Of a DNA stretch of 64,000 bases, positions 18,083 to 25,669 are shown in pieces. The notes below the pieces were generated by a model, which saw nothing but the letters and a program-made list of their open reading frames with translations, was not told the DNA's origin and searched no databases. Within the stretch, counting starts at the first letter, position 1, and every line of letters starts with the position of its first letter. The translations under genes were made by a program, and so were the position numbers. This DNA comes from Palsa-360 sp963719875 (lineage in GTDB: Bacteria > Acidobacteriota > Terriglobia > Acidiferrales > UBA7541): positions 2,914,001 to 2,978,000 of the forward strand of contig CAVRDJ010000002.1 in the NCBI GenBank assembly GCA_963719875.1. Reading direction: 5' to 3'.

Positions 18083-18865
18083 ATGCCGGAACAAGTAAAA
18101 ACGCCGCCGGGACAGGAAGAGCCGCGCCTGCTGGTTCACTATGACACAAGGCTGCCAAAACTCACTGTACTTCAGCGCGCGCTGATCCCGATTATCGGTT
18201 GGGCCGTTTTGGCCGTGATTCGCATACTCGGGCCGACGATTCGATTTGAGGTTTTGGGCGGGCAGAAAGGAGGGCGCGAGTACCGGCCGGATCTGCCGCC
18301 GCACATCTATGCCTTCTGGCATCGCTGCATCATTGCCGCAGCCTGGTATTTCCGGAACCGCAACGGCGTGCTCATGAACACAACGAATTTCGATGGGCAG
18401 TGGACCCGCCGCGTCATTGAGCGGCTGGGGTACGGCACGGCGCAGGGAAGTTCGACGCGCGGAGGATTGCGCGGACTTGCCGTCATGGCGCAGCGGGTCG
18501 AAGAGGGAGTCGATGCCGGCTTCACCATTGACGGGCCGCGCGGTCCGCGGTATGTAGCCAAGCCGGGTCCAGTGATGCTGGCTCGCCGCACGGGCAGGCC
18601 TGTTGTCTTGTTTCACATCGGACTCGATCGCGCGTGGACGCTCAAAAAGACCTGGGACTTGATGCAGGTACCAAAGCCATACACGCGCGCCGTTCTCGTT
18701 ATTGCGCCGATGCTTTGGGTGCCCAAAGACACCGATCACGAAGGACTCGAGAAAAAGCATCAGGAAATGCAGAAAACACTCGAGCGCCTGCGAGATGTAG
18801 CAGAAAACTGGTTTTCGCTCTCGGAAGAAGAGCGGGAACGCGAGCGCGATCTTTGGAACGCGTAG
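18083..18865 (+). CDS. DUF374 lysophospholipid acyltransferase family protein
   Basis: 260 residues. DUF374 members are membrane-associated acyltransferases of the LPLAT superfamily that are thought to acylate lipid or lipid A precursors. The HX4D-like catalytic area is at FWHRCIIAAAWY near residue 80 and the characteristic block is GFTIDGPRGPRYVAKPGP at about 150-167. An amphipathic/hydrophobic N-terminal helix (ALIPIIGWAVLAVIRILG) probably holds it at the membrane. A dispersed repeat follows the stop codon by 3 bases. Confidence 0.9.
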   Translation: MPEQVKTPPGQEEPRLLVHYDTRLPKLTVLQRALIPIIGWAVLAVIRILGPTIRFEVLGGQKGGREYRPDLPPHIYAFWHRCIIAAAWYFRNRNGVLMNTTNFDGQWTRRVIERLGYGTAQGSSTRGGLRGLAVMAQRVEEGVDAGFTIDGPRGPRYVAKPGPVMLARRTGRPVVLFHIGLDRAWTLKKTWDLMQVPKPYTRAVLVIAPMLWVPKDTDHEGLEKKHQEMQKTLERLRDVAENWFSLSEEERERERDLWNA

Positions 18866-18868
18866 TCA

Positions 18869-18940
18869 GTAGCGCAGGCTTCAGCCTGTGGGGGTTAGTG
18901 CTAGCAAGGCCCAAAACCCACAGGCTGAAGCCTGCGCCAC
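18869..18940. repeat. Dispersed inverted repeat, GTAGCGC/TTCAGCCTG type
   Basis: The left arm GTAGCGCAGGCTTCAGCCTG and the right arm CAGGCTGAAGCCTGCGCCAC are separated by a spacer with GCAAGGC. It begins 3 bases after the acyltransferase stop codon and lies between convergent genes. Confidence 0.88.
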
Positions 18941-19012
18941 GAAAAACCTCAAGTACACTTCACGGCCTTGGTACTTGCTAAATATCAAATCGGAAATGCA
19001 AGATAGTCACAA

Positions 19013-20164
19013 TTACCGGCTCGCGTCGTTGAGTGTTACTTGCGCTTCCATCTTTTGCCCGCCGCGGTAGTACTCCACCTTTATCGTGTCGCCCGGTCTC
19101 TTTCGGTTTAGAGCCAGGTTGAGATCCATTTGTCCAGTAATCGGGCGGCCATCGATGCCCGTCACAACGTCGCCACCGAGGAGAATCCTGCGCAGACCGA
19201 GAATGGCTTGGCGGTCTCCGCCGCGAAGTCCTGCCTTCGCGGCCGGACCGCCGGGCGTGACGCGTTCAAGCAGCAGACCTTCGCTCACCGGCAAATGCAG
19301 CGCTTCCGCGACTGGCGGCGTAAGCACGCGAGCCTCGACTCCCATGGAGGCGCGACGCACGCGGCCCTCGGAAATCAAGTCTTGCGCGATTTGCCGCGCT
19401 GTGCTGATGGGGATCGCAAATCCGATGCCGGCGGTCGTGCCCGACGGCGTGTAAATCGCCGAGTTGATCCCAATAACTTCTCCGTGCGAATCCAGCAACG
19501 GGCCGCCCGAATTTCCCTGGTTGATCGCGGCGTCGGTTTGAATTGCGCCGTCGATGACCGTGGTCTGGCCGGTCTGCACCGTGCGGCCGAGCGCGCTGAC
19601 CACTCCGGTGGTGAGCGTGCTTTGAAAGCCGAAAGGATTTCCGATGGCCAAGACGCGCTGGCCGACTTGCAGGCTGTCGGAATCGCCCATGACCAGTGCG
19701 GGAAGTTTTCTGTCCTTCGGGTCGATTTTGACGAGCGCAATGTCGTTGCGTTCGTCGGCGCCGATAAATTTCGCGTCGTAATGCGAGCGGTCTCCTAGAG
19801 TGACTGAAATATTCTGCGCGCCCTGCACCACATGGAAATTCGTCAGGATGTATCCGCGCGGGTCGATCACGAATCCGGAACCCGCGCCTTCCACCGGCAC
19901 CGGCTCCATGAAGACATCATATTCGAGCGTGCGCGTCACGATGTTGGCCACGGCCGGCGCAGCTTGACTATAAATCTTGACGTAGATCGATTCTTCGCCC
20001 AGAAGCTCGCCCGGTTTCGGTTCGGGAAAGGAGACAGGCACGGCTGCGACGCTTTGCGGCTGCCGCTGACCCCAGCGGCTGCCCGCCCAGTACGCTCCCA
20101 GAACGAGCGCCAAGCCCAAGGCCAGCAAACGCAAGACGCCTCGGCTGTCTTTTCCTTCTCTCAT
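19013..20164 (-). CDS. HtrA/DegP-type periplasmic serine protease with PDZ domain
   Basis: 383 residues from ATG 20164, chosen because AGGAGGA lies about 9 bases upstream; the frame is open further. An N-terminal membrane anchor (about 10-30) is followed by a trypsin-like domain with triad H111 (NFHVV), D141 (RNDIALVKI) and S219 (QGNSGGPLL), then one PDZ domain (about 275-375) with the ILGLRRILLGGDVVTGIDG turn. Such proteases degrade or refold damaged envelope proteins. One PDZ domain rather than two resembles the DegS/HhoB arrangement. An inverted repeat (20212-20314) lies upstream, between its start and the coaE gene. Confidence 0.95.
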   Translation of the reverse strand: MREGKDSRGVLRLLALGLALVLGAYWAGSRWGQRQPQSVAAVPVSFPEPKPGELLGEESIYVKIYSQAAPAVANIVTRTLEYDVFMEPVPVEGAGSGFVIDPRGYILTNFHVVQGAQNISVTLGDRSHYDAKFIGADERNDIALVKIDPKDRKLPALVMGDSDSLQVGQRVLAIGNPFGFQSTLTTGVVSALGRTVQTGQTTVIDGAIQTDAAINQGNSGGPLLDSHGEVIGINSAIYTPSGTTAGIGFAIPISTARQIAQDLISEGRVRRASMGVEARVLTPPVAEALHLPVSEGLLLERVTPGGPAAKAGLRGGDRQAILGLRRILLGGDVVTGIDGRPITGQMDLNLALNRKRPGDTIKVEYYRGGQKMEAQVTLNDASR

Positions 20165-20211
20165 GACAATTTTCCTCCTACCCCTAACGAGTATGGGCGA
20201 CAACGCTACAA

Positions 20212-20314
20212 GTAGCACAGCCACTCCTGGCTGTGCGGTTTTGTGAGTCGCTCGCGCAGGCTACCATTCAAGCGACAATCGCAAAAACCGCACAGGCAGG
20301 AGTGCCTGTGCTAC
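20212..20314. repeat. Dispersed inverted repeat, GTAGCACAGCCACTC type
   Basis: The left arm is GTAGCACAGCCACTCCTGGC and the right arm GCAGGAGTGCCTGTGCTAC, with CGGTTTTG and AAAACCG extensions. It occupies nearly all of the space between the htrA start and the coaE stop. Confidence 0.88.
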
Positions 20315-20321
20315 TAAAACC

Positions 20322-20969
20322 TCACTTGATCCCCGCTCCGGTATCTCTGGATTTCCCGCTTTTCATCCCCTTGAGCTTGGCGAAGAGCGCAATCACTTGC
20401 GCGCGAGTGTGTTCGAGCGTGCCCGAGCAATCAATCACGTCATCGGCCCTGCGCCGTTTTTCTTCGATGGGCATTTGAGCCGCGATACGCTGCCGGGCTT
20501 GCTCGACTGTCAGCCCGCGCCCCTTGCCGGACTGCGTCAGGCGCGCCAGCTGTTGCTCCGGCGTGCACCAGGTAACCACCAGGTAATCCAGCTTCTTATC
20601 GAATCCCGCCTCGATGAGCAATGCGGCTTCCACCACGGCGATGGCGTACGGGTCGGCATGTTCGAACGCGGCAAGCTGACGGCTCTGCTCTTCGAGGACC
20701 GGCGGGTGCACGATGGCGTTCAAACGCGCGAGACGCTTCGGGTCGGCAAACACGATGGCGCCAAGCTTTTGCCGATCCACAAAGCCTTCCGGGGTGAGGA
20801 TGCCGCGGCCAAATTCGCGCACCACTTCGCCGTAGGCAGCGCCGCCGGGTTCGATCATCTGATGCGCAATCTTGTCGGCTTCAAGCACGCGGCAGCCGAG
20901 TTCGCGAAGCATCGCGACCACCGTAGTTTTGCCGGTGGCAATTCCTCCGGTCAGGCCGACGCGCAGCAT
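20322..20969 (-). CDS. coaE: Dephospho-CoA kinase
   Basis: 215 residues. It phosphorylates dephospho-CoA with ATP, the last step of coenzyme A synthesis. The Walker A motif GGIATGKTT is at about 8-16, followed by the LEADKIAHQM region with its conserved Asp and the HPPV/CTPEQQLARL lid segments. The start codon ATG shares its A with the folD stop codon (TGATG overlap), so coaE is translated together with folD as a two-gene operon. The short C-terminal basic tail (GMKSGKSRD) is unremarkable. Confidence 0.95.
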   Translation of the reverse strand: MLRVGLTGGIATGKTTVVAMLRELGCRVLEADKIAHQMIEPGGAAYGEVVREFGRGILTPEGFVDRQKLGAIVFADPKRLARLNAIVHPPVLEEQSRQLAAFEHADPYAIAVVEAALLIEAGFDKKLDYLVVTWCTPEQQLARLTQSGKGRGLTVEQARQRIAAQMPIEEKRRRADDVIDCSGTLEHTRAQVIALFAKLKGMKSGKSRDTGAGIK

Positions 20970-21934
20970 CAAGGTTTAGCCGCTGTAACGCTGGTCAAGC
21001 TGCTCAACGCTGTTTGTCCGCGCCCGCGGCGCAGGCGCGCCGCCTTTACAGTGTTGCTCATCAGCATGGCAATGGTGAGCGGACCCACGCCGCCCGGCAC
21101 AGGCGTAATCGCTCCGGCCACTTCCACAACCCCAGGATGAACATCGCCCACCAGCACGGAGCCTTTCTCGCGAAATTGCGCGAGTTTCGCCGGAAAATTC
21201 GCAATGATACGCTGTGCTTGAGCGGCATCGGTGATGCGATTGATGCCTACATCGATCACCGTAGCGCCCGGCCGCACCCAATCGGGCTCGATCATCGCCG
21301 CGCGTCCAATCGCTGCGATCACAATATCGGCGCGCCGCACCACGCCGGGCAGATCGCGCGTCTTCGAGTGGCAGATCGTCACCGTCGCGTTCGCATGCAT
21401 CAGCAGCAGCGCCATCGGCTTTCCGACAATGTCGCTGCGGCCGACAACGACTGCATTGGCTCCCTCAATTGGAATTGCGCTGCGCCGCAGAATTTCCATG
21501 CACCCGGCGGGCGTGCACGCCACGAGCCCCGCGCGGCCCGAGACCAGGCGTCCAAGATTCACCGGATGAAATCCGTCCACGTCCTTCGCCGGGTCCACAG
21601 CTTCGAGCACACGCTTCGTGTCCACCTGCGGCGGCAGAGGAAGTTGCACAAGAATTCCGTCCACATCGTCGCGCGCGTTCAACTCCGCAACGAGCGCGAG
21701 CATTTCGTCGGTCGTTGCGGTGGCCAGCGGCGTAAACTCCCAGCTTCCAAGCCCCAGTTGTTCGCACGCCGCGATCTTGCTGCGCACATAAATCTGCGAC
21801 GCGGGGTTCTCGCCCACCAGCACAGCCGCAAGTCCGGGACGAATCCCCGCGCCGCTTAGAACCGCAATTTCCTGCTTGAGCTCGGCGTAAATTTGGTCTC
21901 GGATTATGCTGCCGTTAAGAATGTGTGCCGGCAC
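20969..21934 (-). CDS. folD: Methylenetetrahydrofolate dehydrogenase/cyclohydrolase
   Basis: 321 residues from GTG 21934 (reading MPAHILNGS), chosen because GGGAG lies 5 bases upstream and no ATG exists in frame close by; the frame is open far beyond but overlaps the divergent gene region. Catalytic Lys in ASQIYVRSKIAACEQ, the DGILVQLPLPP motif, KDVDGFHPVN and the NADP loop VVGRSDIVGKP are all present. It interconverts methylene-, methenyl- and formyl-tetrahydrofolate. The C-terminus is about 25 residues longer than usual, ending in a basic tail. It is the first gene of the folD-coaE operon. Confidence 0.95.
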   Translation of the reverse strand: MPAHILNGSIIRDQIYAELKQEIAVLSGAGIRPGLAAVLVGENPASQIYVRSKIAACEQLGLGSWEFTPLATATTDEMLALVAELNARDDVDGILVQLPLPPQVDTKRVLEAVDPAKDVDGFHPVNLGRLVSGRAGLVACTPAGCMEILRRSAIPIEGANAVVVGRSDIVGKPMALLLMHANATVTICHSKTRDLPGVVRRADIVIAAIGRAAMIEPDWVRPGATVIDVGINRITDAAQAQRIIANFPAKLAQFREKGSVLVGDVHPGVVEVAGAITPVPGGVGPLTIAMLMSNTVKAARLRRGRGQTALSSLTSVTAAKP

Positions 21935-22006
21935 ACTGACTCCCGATGCGGTGAATCGAGTGACGTTCGTGTTTATGGTAGCACAGCCGAAGCGGCGAGT
22001 TGCCCC

Positions 22007-22071
22007 GTAGCGCCGGCATCTTGCCGGCGTCTTTTGGACGAGGCAAGGAGCCGGCGGGACGCCGGCGCTAC
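22007..22071. repeat. Dispersed inverted repeat, GCCGGC-core type
   Basis: The arms are GTAGCGCCGGCATCTTGCCGGC and GCCGGCGGGACGCCGGCGCTAC around an 18-base spacer. Each arm is itself a small hairpin. It lies between the divergent folD and YuiH-like genes. Confidence 0.85.
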
Positions 22072-22112
22072 TGACCCGCGAAGCATCTGAGCATGAGCGT
22101 GATTCAGGTACA

Positions 22113-22778
22113 ATGAAATTCCTCCGGATGAAGGGAACGAAGATGATCTTCGGCGAAAGCAGCGAACGAAAGAAACTTGAACAGCAGCGGCGCAGCGAAG
22201 GCCGCTTGCCGCCGGGGCAATCACTCACGCTGAAGTGGCCGGTCCTGCAATACGGCGATGTGCCGCGAGCCGATCTGCGCACGTGGGATTTTCGCATCGA
22301 TGGCCTCGTCGAAAAGCCGGTGCGACTCACGTGGGAGGAATTCAACAAACTGCCGCAGACGGAAATTCAGTGTGACATCCACTGCGTAACGCGCTGGAGC
22401 CGTTTCGACAATCGCTTCGAGGGCGTGCTCTTCACCGAAGTGATGAAGCTCGTCGCGCCGAAGCCTGCCTCGCCAGCAGGCGGGCCCGAAGCGCGTTTCG
22501 CTATGGTGCGCGGCGAACACGGATTCACCGCCAATCTTCCTCTCGAAGACCTGACGAAGCCCGGGACAATTTTCGCCTTTCGTCACGACGGCGAGACGCT
22601 CTCCGCCGAGCATGGGTATCCGTTGCGCCTGGTTGTCCCACACCTGTATTTCTGGAAGAGCGTGAAATGGGTGCGCGGCTTTGCACTCACAGCCGAAGAC
22701 GAACCCGGCTTCTGGGAACAAAACGGCTACCACATGTACGGCGATCCGTGGAAAGAGCAAAGGTTTGATTCAGATTAG
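22113..22778 (+). CDS. YuiH-like molybdopterin-dependent oxidoreductase (sulfite oxidase fold)
   Basis: 221 residues of the SUOX molybdopterin fold without a signal peptide, close to the YuiH subgroup. Seen features are WDFRIDGLVEKPVRLTWEE, the Mo-ligand cysteine in CDIHCVTRWSR (near residue 93), ARFAMVRGEHGFTANLPLEDL, and the terminal YHMYGDPWKEQR block. In-frame ATGs at 22128 and 22143 are alternative starts; the last has a GGGA-like site. Relatives are Mo enzymes of uncertain substrate. It is divergent from folD. The stop codon at 22776-22778 overlaps the first base of an inverted repeat that also carries the stop of the next, convergent gene. Confidence 0.88.
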   Translation: MKFLRMKGTKMIFGESSERKKLEQQRRSEGRLPPGQSLTLKWPVLQYGDVPRADLRTWDFRIDGLVEKPVRLTWEEFNKLPQTEIQCDIHCVTRWSRFDNRFEGVLFTEVMKLVAPKPASPAGGPEARFAMVRGEHGFTANLPLEDLTKPGTIFAFRHDGETLSAEHGYPLRLVVPHLYFWKSVKWVRGFALTAEDEPGFWEQNGYHMYGDPWKEQRFDSD

Positions 22779-22857
22779 TAGGATAGGCTTCAGCCTGTCT
22801 GGTTTTGATTTTTCATATTGAGAAAGTCAAAAGCAGACAGGCTGAAGCCCGTCCTAC
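22778..22857. repeat. Dispersed inverted repeat overlapping two gene ends
   Basis: The left arm GTAGGATAGGCTTCAGCCTG and the right arm CAGGCTGAAGCCCGTCCTAC have a spacer of about 40 bases. The element starts on the last base of the YuiH-like stop (TAG, 22776-22778), and its right arm contains the TAG stop of the leftward secreted-protein gene (22854-22856). Confidence 0.9.
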
Positions 22858-23669
22858 TTTGGCTTGCTAGGCGCGGCCGGCTCGCCAATCAGCTTCAAAT
22901 ACTCGGCCTCCTCGGACGGCACGCAGAACTGCTCCTCGAAATCCTGTTTTGGAATCCATTTGAAATTGGCCTTGGTGATCACAAAAGGTTTCGTGTACGT
23001 CTTCGGATCGTCAATCGTGATGGTCACTTCCAAGTTGTTATGATTGACGCGGGTGTAGCGTTCCTGGACACGCAGATCGATGCTGTGCGGATGGCCGGCG
23101 TTGTCCAGCCAGCTCCTCTCGTCACTGCCAACTGTATCTACGACGAATGTGTAGTCTCCCTCCCAATGTCCGACCGAATATCCATACCACCTGGGATCGG
23201 GTGCGTCAGCGGAATTTCCGCCCACATTTTTGGGAAGCTCTCGGCCGTCCGTCCAGATTTCGCGCCACAGCCTGTTGAACTGAAACATCTCGATTACCCT
23301 GCCAGGCATTTGAGTGAACGCTATTCCCCTGGTCATGAACAGCATGCTTCGCGGGAACCCGAGCGGGTCGCAACCTTTAATCGGGTCGTTTGATTCCGCG
23401 ACGGGGAATTCATTGTTGTTCTTGTGAAGATGAAACTGCTCCAGCCCCCAGGGCGTCAGGGGAGGCACCGCATTGAGTTTAGCCGCTACCAGCCCTGTCC
23501 AAAACCCAGTCAGGTCCCGGAGGGGCGCGGCGCCTCCATCCCCTGTGTCACCTAACTTGTCATATAAATTGGTTCCTTGCGGCTGAGGAGAGGTCTGGGC
23601 GAACGCATAAGACGACACCAGCAGCGCTCCTGCCAATCCAACGAGGGGGCATATCAGCAGATTTCGCAT
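22854..23669 (-). CDS. Secreted protein of unknown function (LTPWGLEQF family)
   Basis: 271 residues with a signal peptide (1-24, ending YAFAQ). Recognisable stretches are LTGFWTGLVAAKLNAVPPLT, LTPWGLEQFHLHKN, CDPLGFPRSM, RVIEMFQFNRLWREIWTDGREL and VGHWEGDYTFVVDTVG. Families with this TPWG...DPLGFPR...IW-TDGR order are common in acidobacterial genomes (from memory) and have no known activity. The start ATG has a GAGAGGTG site. It lies in a same-strand row with two DUF6152 genes, with which such proteins often occur, suggesting a shared envelope role. The last codon and stop fall within an inverted repeat. Confidence 0.75.
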   Translation of the reverse strand: MRNLLICPLVGLAGALLVSSYAFAQTSPQPQGTNLYDKLGDTGDGGAAPLRDLTGFWTGLVAAKLNAVPPLTPWGLEQFHLHKNNNEFPVAESNDPIKGCDPLGFPRSMLFMTRGIAFTQMPGRVIEMFQFNRLWREIWTDGRELPKNVGGNSADAPDPRWYGYSVGHWEGDYTFVVDTVGSDERSWLDNAGHPHSIDLRVQERYTRVNHNNLEVTITIDDPKTYTKPFVITKANFKWIPKQDFEEQFCVPSEEAEYLKLIGEPAAPSKPK

Positions 23670-23688
23670 TGCAGCACCTCTCCAACTG

Positions 23689-24102
23689 TCAGTATCTGGA
23701 TATTACTCCCCGGTCCCCCCGCGGACTATCCTTTAGCGTTGTGCCGTCGGCCAGCACGATCTTGTCCAGACGCCCGACATGGCTTTCGAATTTGGATGGA
23801 TATAGGTGAACGGTGATTACGTCGCCCGCCTGTAGTGAATTCTTGGTCCAGCCAAGAAGGCGGACCGCCGACGGACTGCCCGCTTCGCCAGCCCAATGCG
23901 AGACGTTGCCTTTTTCATCTTTCACATCGAACAGCAGCATCGCATGGGGATTGGCCCACACGAATTTCGTCACCGTGGATTGCTTCAAGACAATTACTTT
24001 GTCCGTTTTGTAAGACGCGCTTCCGTGATGCGCGAAGGAGGGGCCACAAACCGTTAGAAGCCCACCAAACAGGGTCAGACACTTAAGCAGCGTGCTTTTC
24101 AA
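23689..24102 (-). CDS. DUF6152 family exported protein, copy 1
   Basis: 137 residues from a TTG start at 24102, with a signal peptide ending at SFAHHGSAS. The mature protein begins HHGSASYKTDKVIVL and has TKFVWANPHAMLLFDV, GEAGSPSAVRLLGW, AGDVITVHLYPSK, and VLADGTTLKD. This is the DUF6152 pattern, small beta-rich periplasmic proteins of unknown function. It lies directly between the LTPWG secreted protein and a second DUF6152 gene, all minus strand. The N-terminal HHG after cleavage could bind a metal, but nothing proves it. Confidence 0.85.
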   Translation of the reverse strand: MKSTLLKCLTLFGGLLTVCGPSFAHHGSASYKTDKVIVLKQSTVTKFVWANPHAMLLFDVKDEKGNVSHWAGEAGSPSAVRLLGWTKNSLQAGDVITVHLYPSKFESHVGRLDKIVLADGTTLKDSPRGDRGVISRY

Positions 24103-24206
24103 TCGGGGCTTCCTGGACTGGGACCGTTCGCTTGAGCGGCTCGCGACTCGCTTACCGTTCGAACTTGGCTGACTCCCACGTCATGAATTCCCCCCACAAC
24201 GATCTC

Positions 24207-24614
24207 CTACTGGTCCTTTGATTTCTCTGCCCCCAGCTGGCTATCCCTTAAAATCTTGCCGTCGGCAAGGACGATCTTATTGAGGCGTCCGACCGGGTTG
24301 CCGGATTTGGCTGGAAAGATGTAAACGGTGATTACGTCTCCCGGCTGGAATGAATTCCTATTCCAGCCAAGAAGACCGACCGCCGACGGACTGCCCGCTT
24401 CGCCGGCCCAATGGGTAACATCCCCTTTGTCATCTTTCACGTCGAATTGCAGAATGGAATGGGGATTGGCCCACACGAATTTCGTCACTATGGCATCTTT
24501 CAGGACAACTGCCTTGTCCGCGTATGACGCAGCCCCGTGATGTGCGAACAGAGGGCCGCAAACCGCCAAAGCACAAACTGAAAAGCTAAAAAAAATCAGC
24601 CACTTCCTCTTCAT
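24207..24614 (-). CDS. DUF6152 family exported protein, copy 2
   Basis: 135 residues, a close paralogue of the adjacent copy. It shares LFAHHGAASYADKAVVL, TKFVWANPHSILQFDVKD, WAGEAGSPSAVGLLGWNRN and VLADGKILRD, and roughly two thirds of residues agree by eye. ATG 24614 has a GAGGTG ribosome site. The two copies are 104 bases apart in the same orientation, showing a tandem duplication. The differences are concentrated at the C-terminus and the signal peptide. Exported; function unknown. Confidence 0.87.
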   Translation of the reverse strand: MKRKWLIFFSFSVCALAVCGPLFAHHGAASYADKAVVLKDAIVTKFVWANPHSILQFDVKDDKGDVTHWAGEAGSPSAVGLLGWNRNSFQPGDVITVYIFPAKSGNPVGRLNKIVLADGKILRDSQLGAEKSKDQ

Positions 24615-24746
24615 TCGGCACCTCGCGACCTGCTGTTTGCGATTTTTCGATGTTTACACGGAGAATATGATGGGCAATCCCGCATGTCAATCGTGTCCAG
24701 CAAACTTTGACCGATTACAGGAAACGCCGGATAGGATCGGGGTTGA

Positions 24747-24850
24747 GTAGCACAGGCACTCTTGCCTGTGCGGGTTTTGCGATCGTAGTTAAGTCGAGTA
24801 CGCCGTGCGCGGGGCTAACAAAACCGCACAGCCAAGAGTGGCTGTGCTAC
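24747..24850. repeat. Dispersed inverted repeat, GTAGCACAG type
   Basis: The left arm is GTAGCACAGGCACTCTTGCC and the right arm GGCTGTGCTAC with complementary AAACCGCACAGCC. Structure and spacer closely match the element at 10344, including TTGCGATCGT after the left arm. It ends 6 bases from the stop of the ModA-like gene. Confidence 0.88.
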
Positions 24851-24856
24851 ATGAAC

Positions 24857-25621
24857 TCAGTGAGCAGGAAATATCTTCGCCGCCTCATAGACCGGTGCGG
24901 CTTCATGCGACGAGAGATAGCCCAGGAGCGCCTTGGCCGCCTTCGGGTCTTTCACGCTGGTAGACAGGAACCCCGTAATATCCACCGGAGTCGAAGCCTC
25001 GGGTGGCAGGGCCCCCACGACGTCGAGGCCTGGGTTGCGCATGTCGCTGAGGTAAGGCCCCAAGGCGATCTCCGCATCGCCGTTGGCGACCGACTCCTGC
25101 ACGATTATGCCGGTCCGGACCCACTTGATCTTCGGCTTCACTTGGTCGGTGATGCCGAGCTTTTCAAGCGTCGCGAGGGCGATGCCCCCGACGCTGCCCT
25201 GAGCCGGGTCCACGGAAAGGATGGACTTCGCGTTTAGCAGCGCGCGCTTGACGGCTTCCGGCGTCGAAATGTCAGGCTTGGGCGCGCCCTTTTGCACGGC
25301 GAGCGCCAGGCGAAGTCTGGCGATGACGGTCGCGCTGCCGGGGACGATGTTGCCTGTCTTGAGCGCTTCGGGGAAAGGTGCAAACAAGATCGACACGTCC
25401 AAAGCCTGGCCGCTCGCAACCGTCGCCCGCGTGCTTACGCCTGTGCCATAAGTTATTTTCACTTGGGTGCCCGATTTGGCTTCGAAGTCCCCAACTAACT
25501 TTTCAATCGTCGCCTTAATGGGGTCCGGCGACAGGAGAGTGATCTCGCTCTGGGCACTCGCATTGGACGAGAAGGTAAGCACAAAGGCGGCCACGGCTAG
25601 TAACGAAAGTGGGGATTTCAA
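24857..25621 (-). CDS. ModA-like extracytoplasmic substrate-binding protein
   Basis: 254 residues from a TTG start at 25621, supported by GGAGGAG 6 bases upstream. A signal peptide (1-23, ending ASAQS) precedes a periplasmic-binding fold of the molybdate/tungstate type: ITLLSPDPIKATIEKLVGDFE, KITYGTGVSTRATVASGQALDVSILF, then LRLALAVQKGAP and SVDPAQGSVGG, and a terminal VKDPKAAKALLGYLSS. There is no ABC permease or ATPase gene beside it, so the partner is elsewhere or absent. The ligand is unproven; a small organic acid or oxyanion is possible. Confidence 0.8.
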   Translation of the reverse strand: MKSPLSLLAVAAFVLTFSSNASAQSEITLLSPDPIKATIEKLVGDFEAKSGTQVKITYGTGVSTRATVASGQALDVSILFAPFPEALKTGNIVPGSATVIARLRLALAVQKGAPKPDISTPEAVKRALLNAKSILSVDPAQGSVGGIALATLEKLGITDQVKPKIKWVRTGIIVQESVANGDAEIALGPYLSDMRNPGLDVVGALPPEASTPVDITGFLSTSVKDPKAAKALLGYLSSHEAAPVYEAAKIFPAH

Positions 25622-25669
25622 GGCTCGCTCCTCCCATTTGCCGGTGAGGCAGTTTCGAAGCTCGATGCT

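Noticed and set aside
20969..22348. A longer start for folD at 22348 giving 459 residues
   Set aside because: The extra 138 residues are not folD-like, run through an inverted repeat and overlap the divergent YuiH-like gene; GTG 21934 has a ribosome site.
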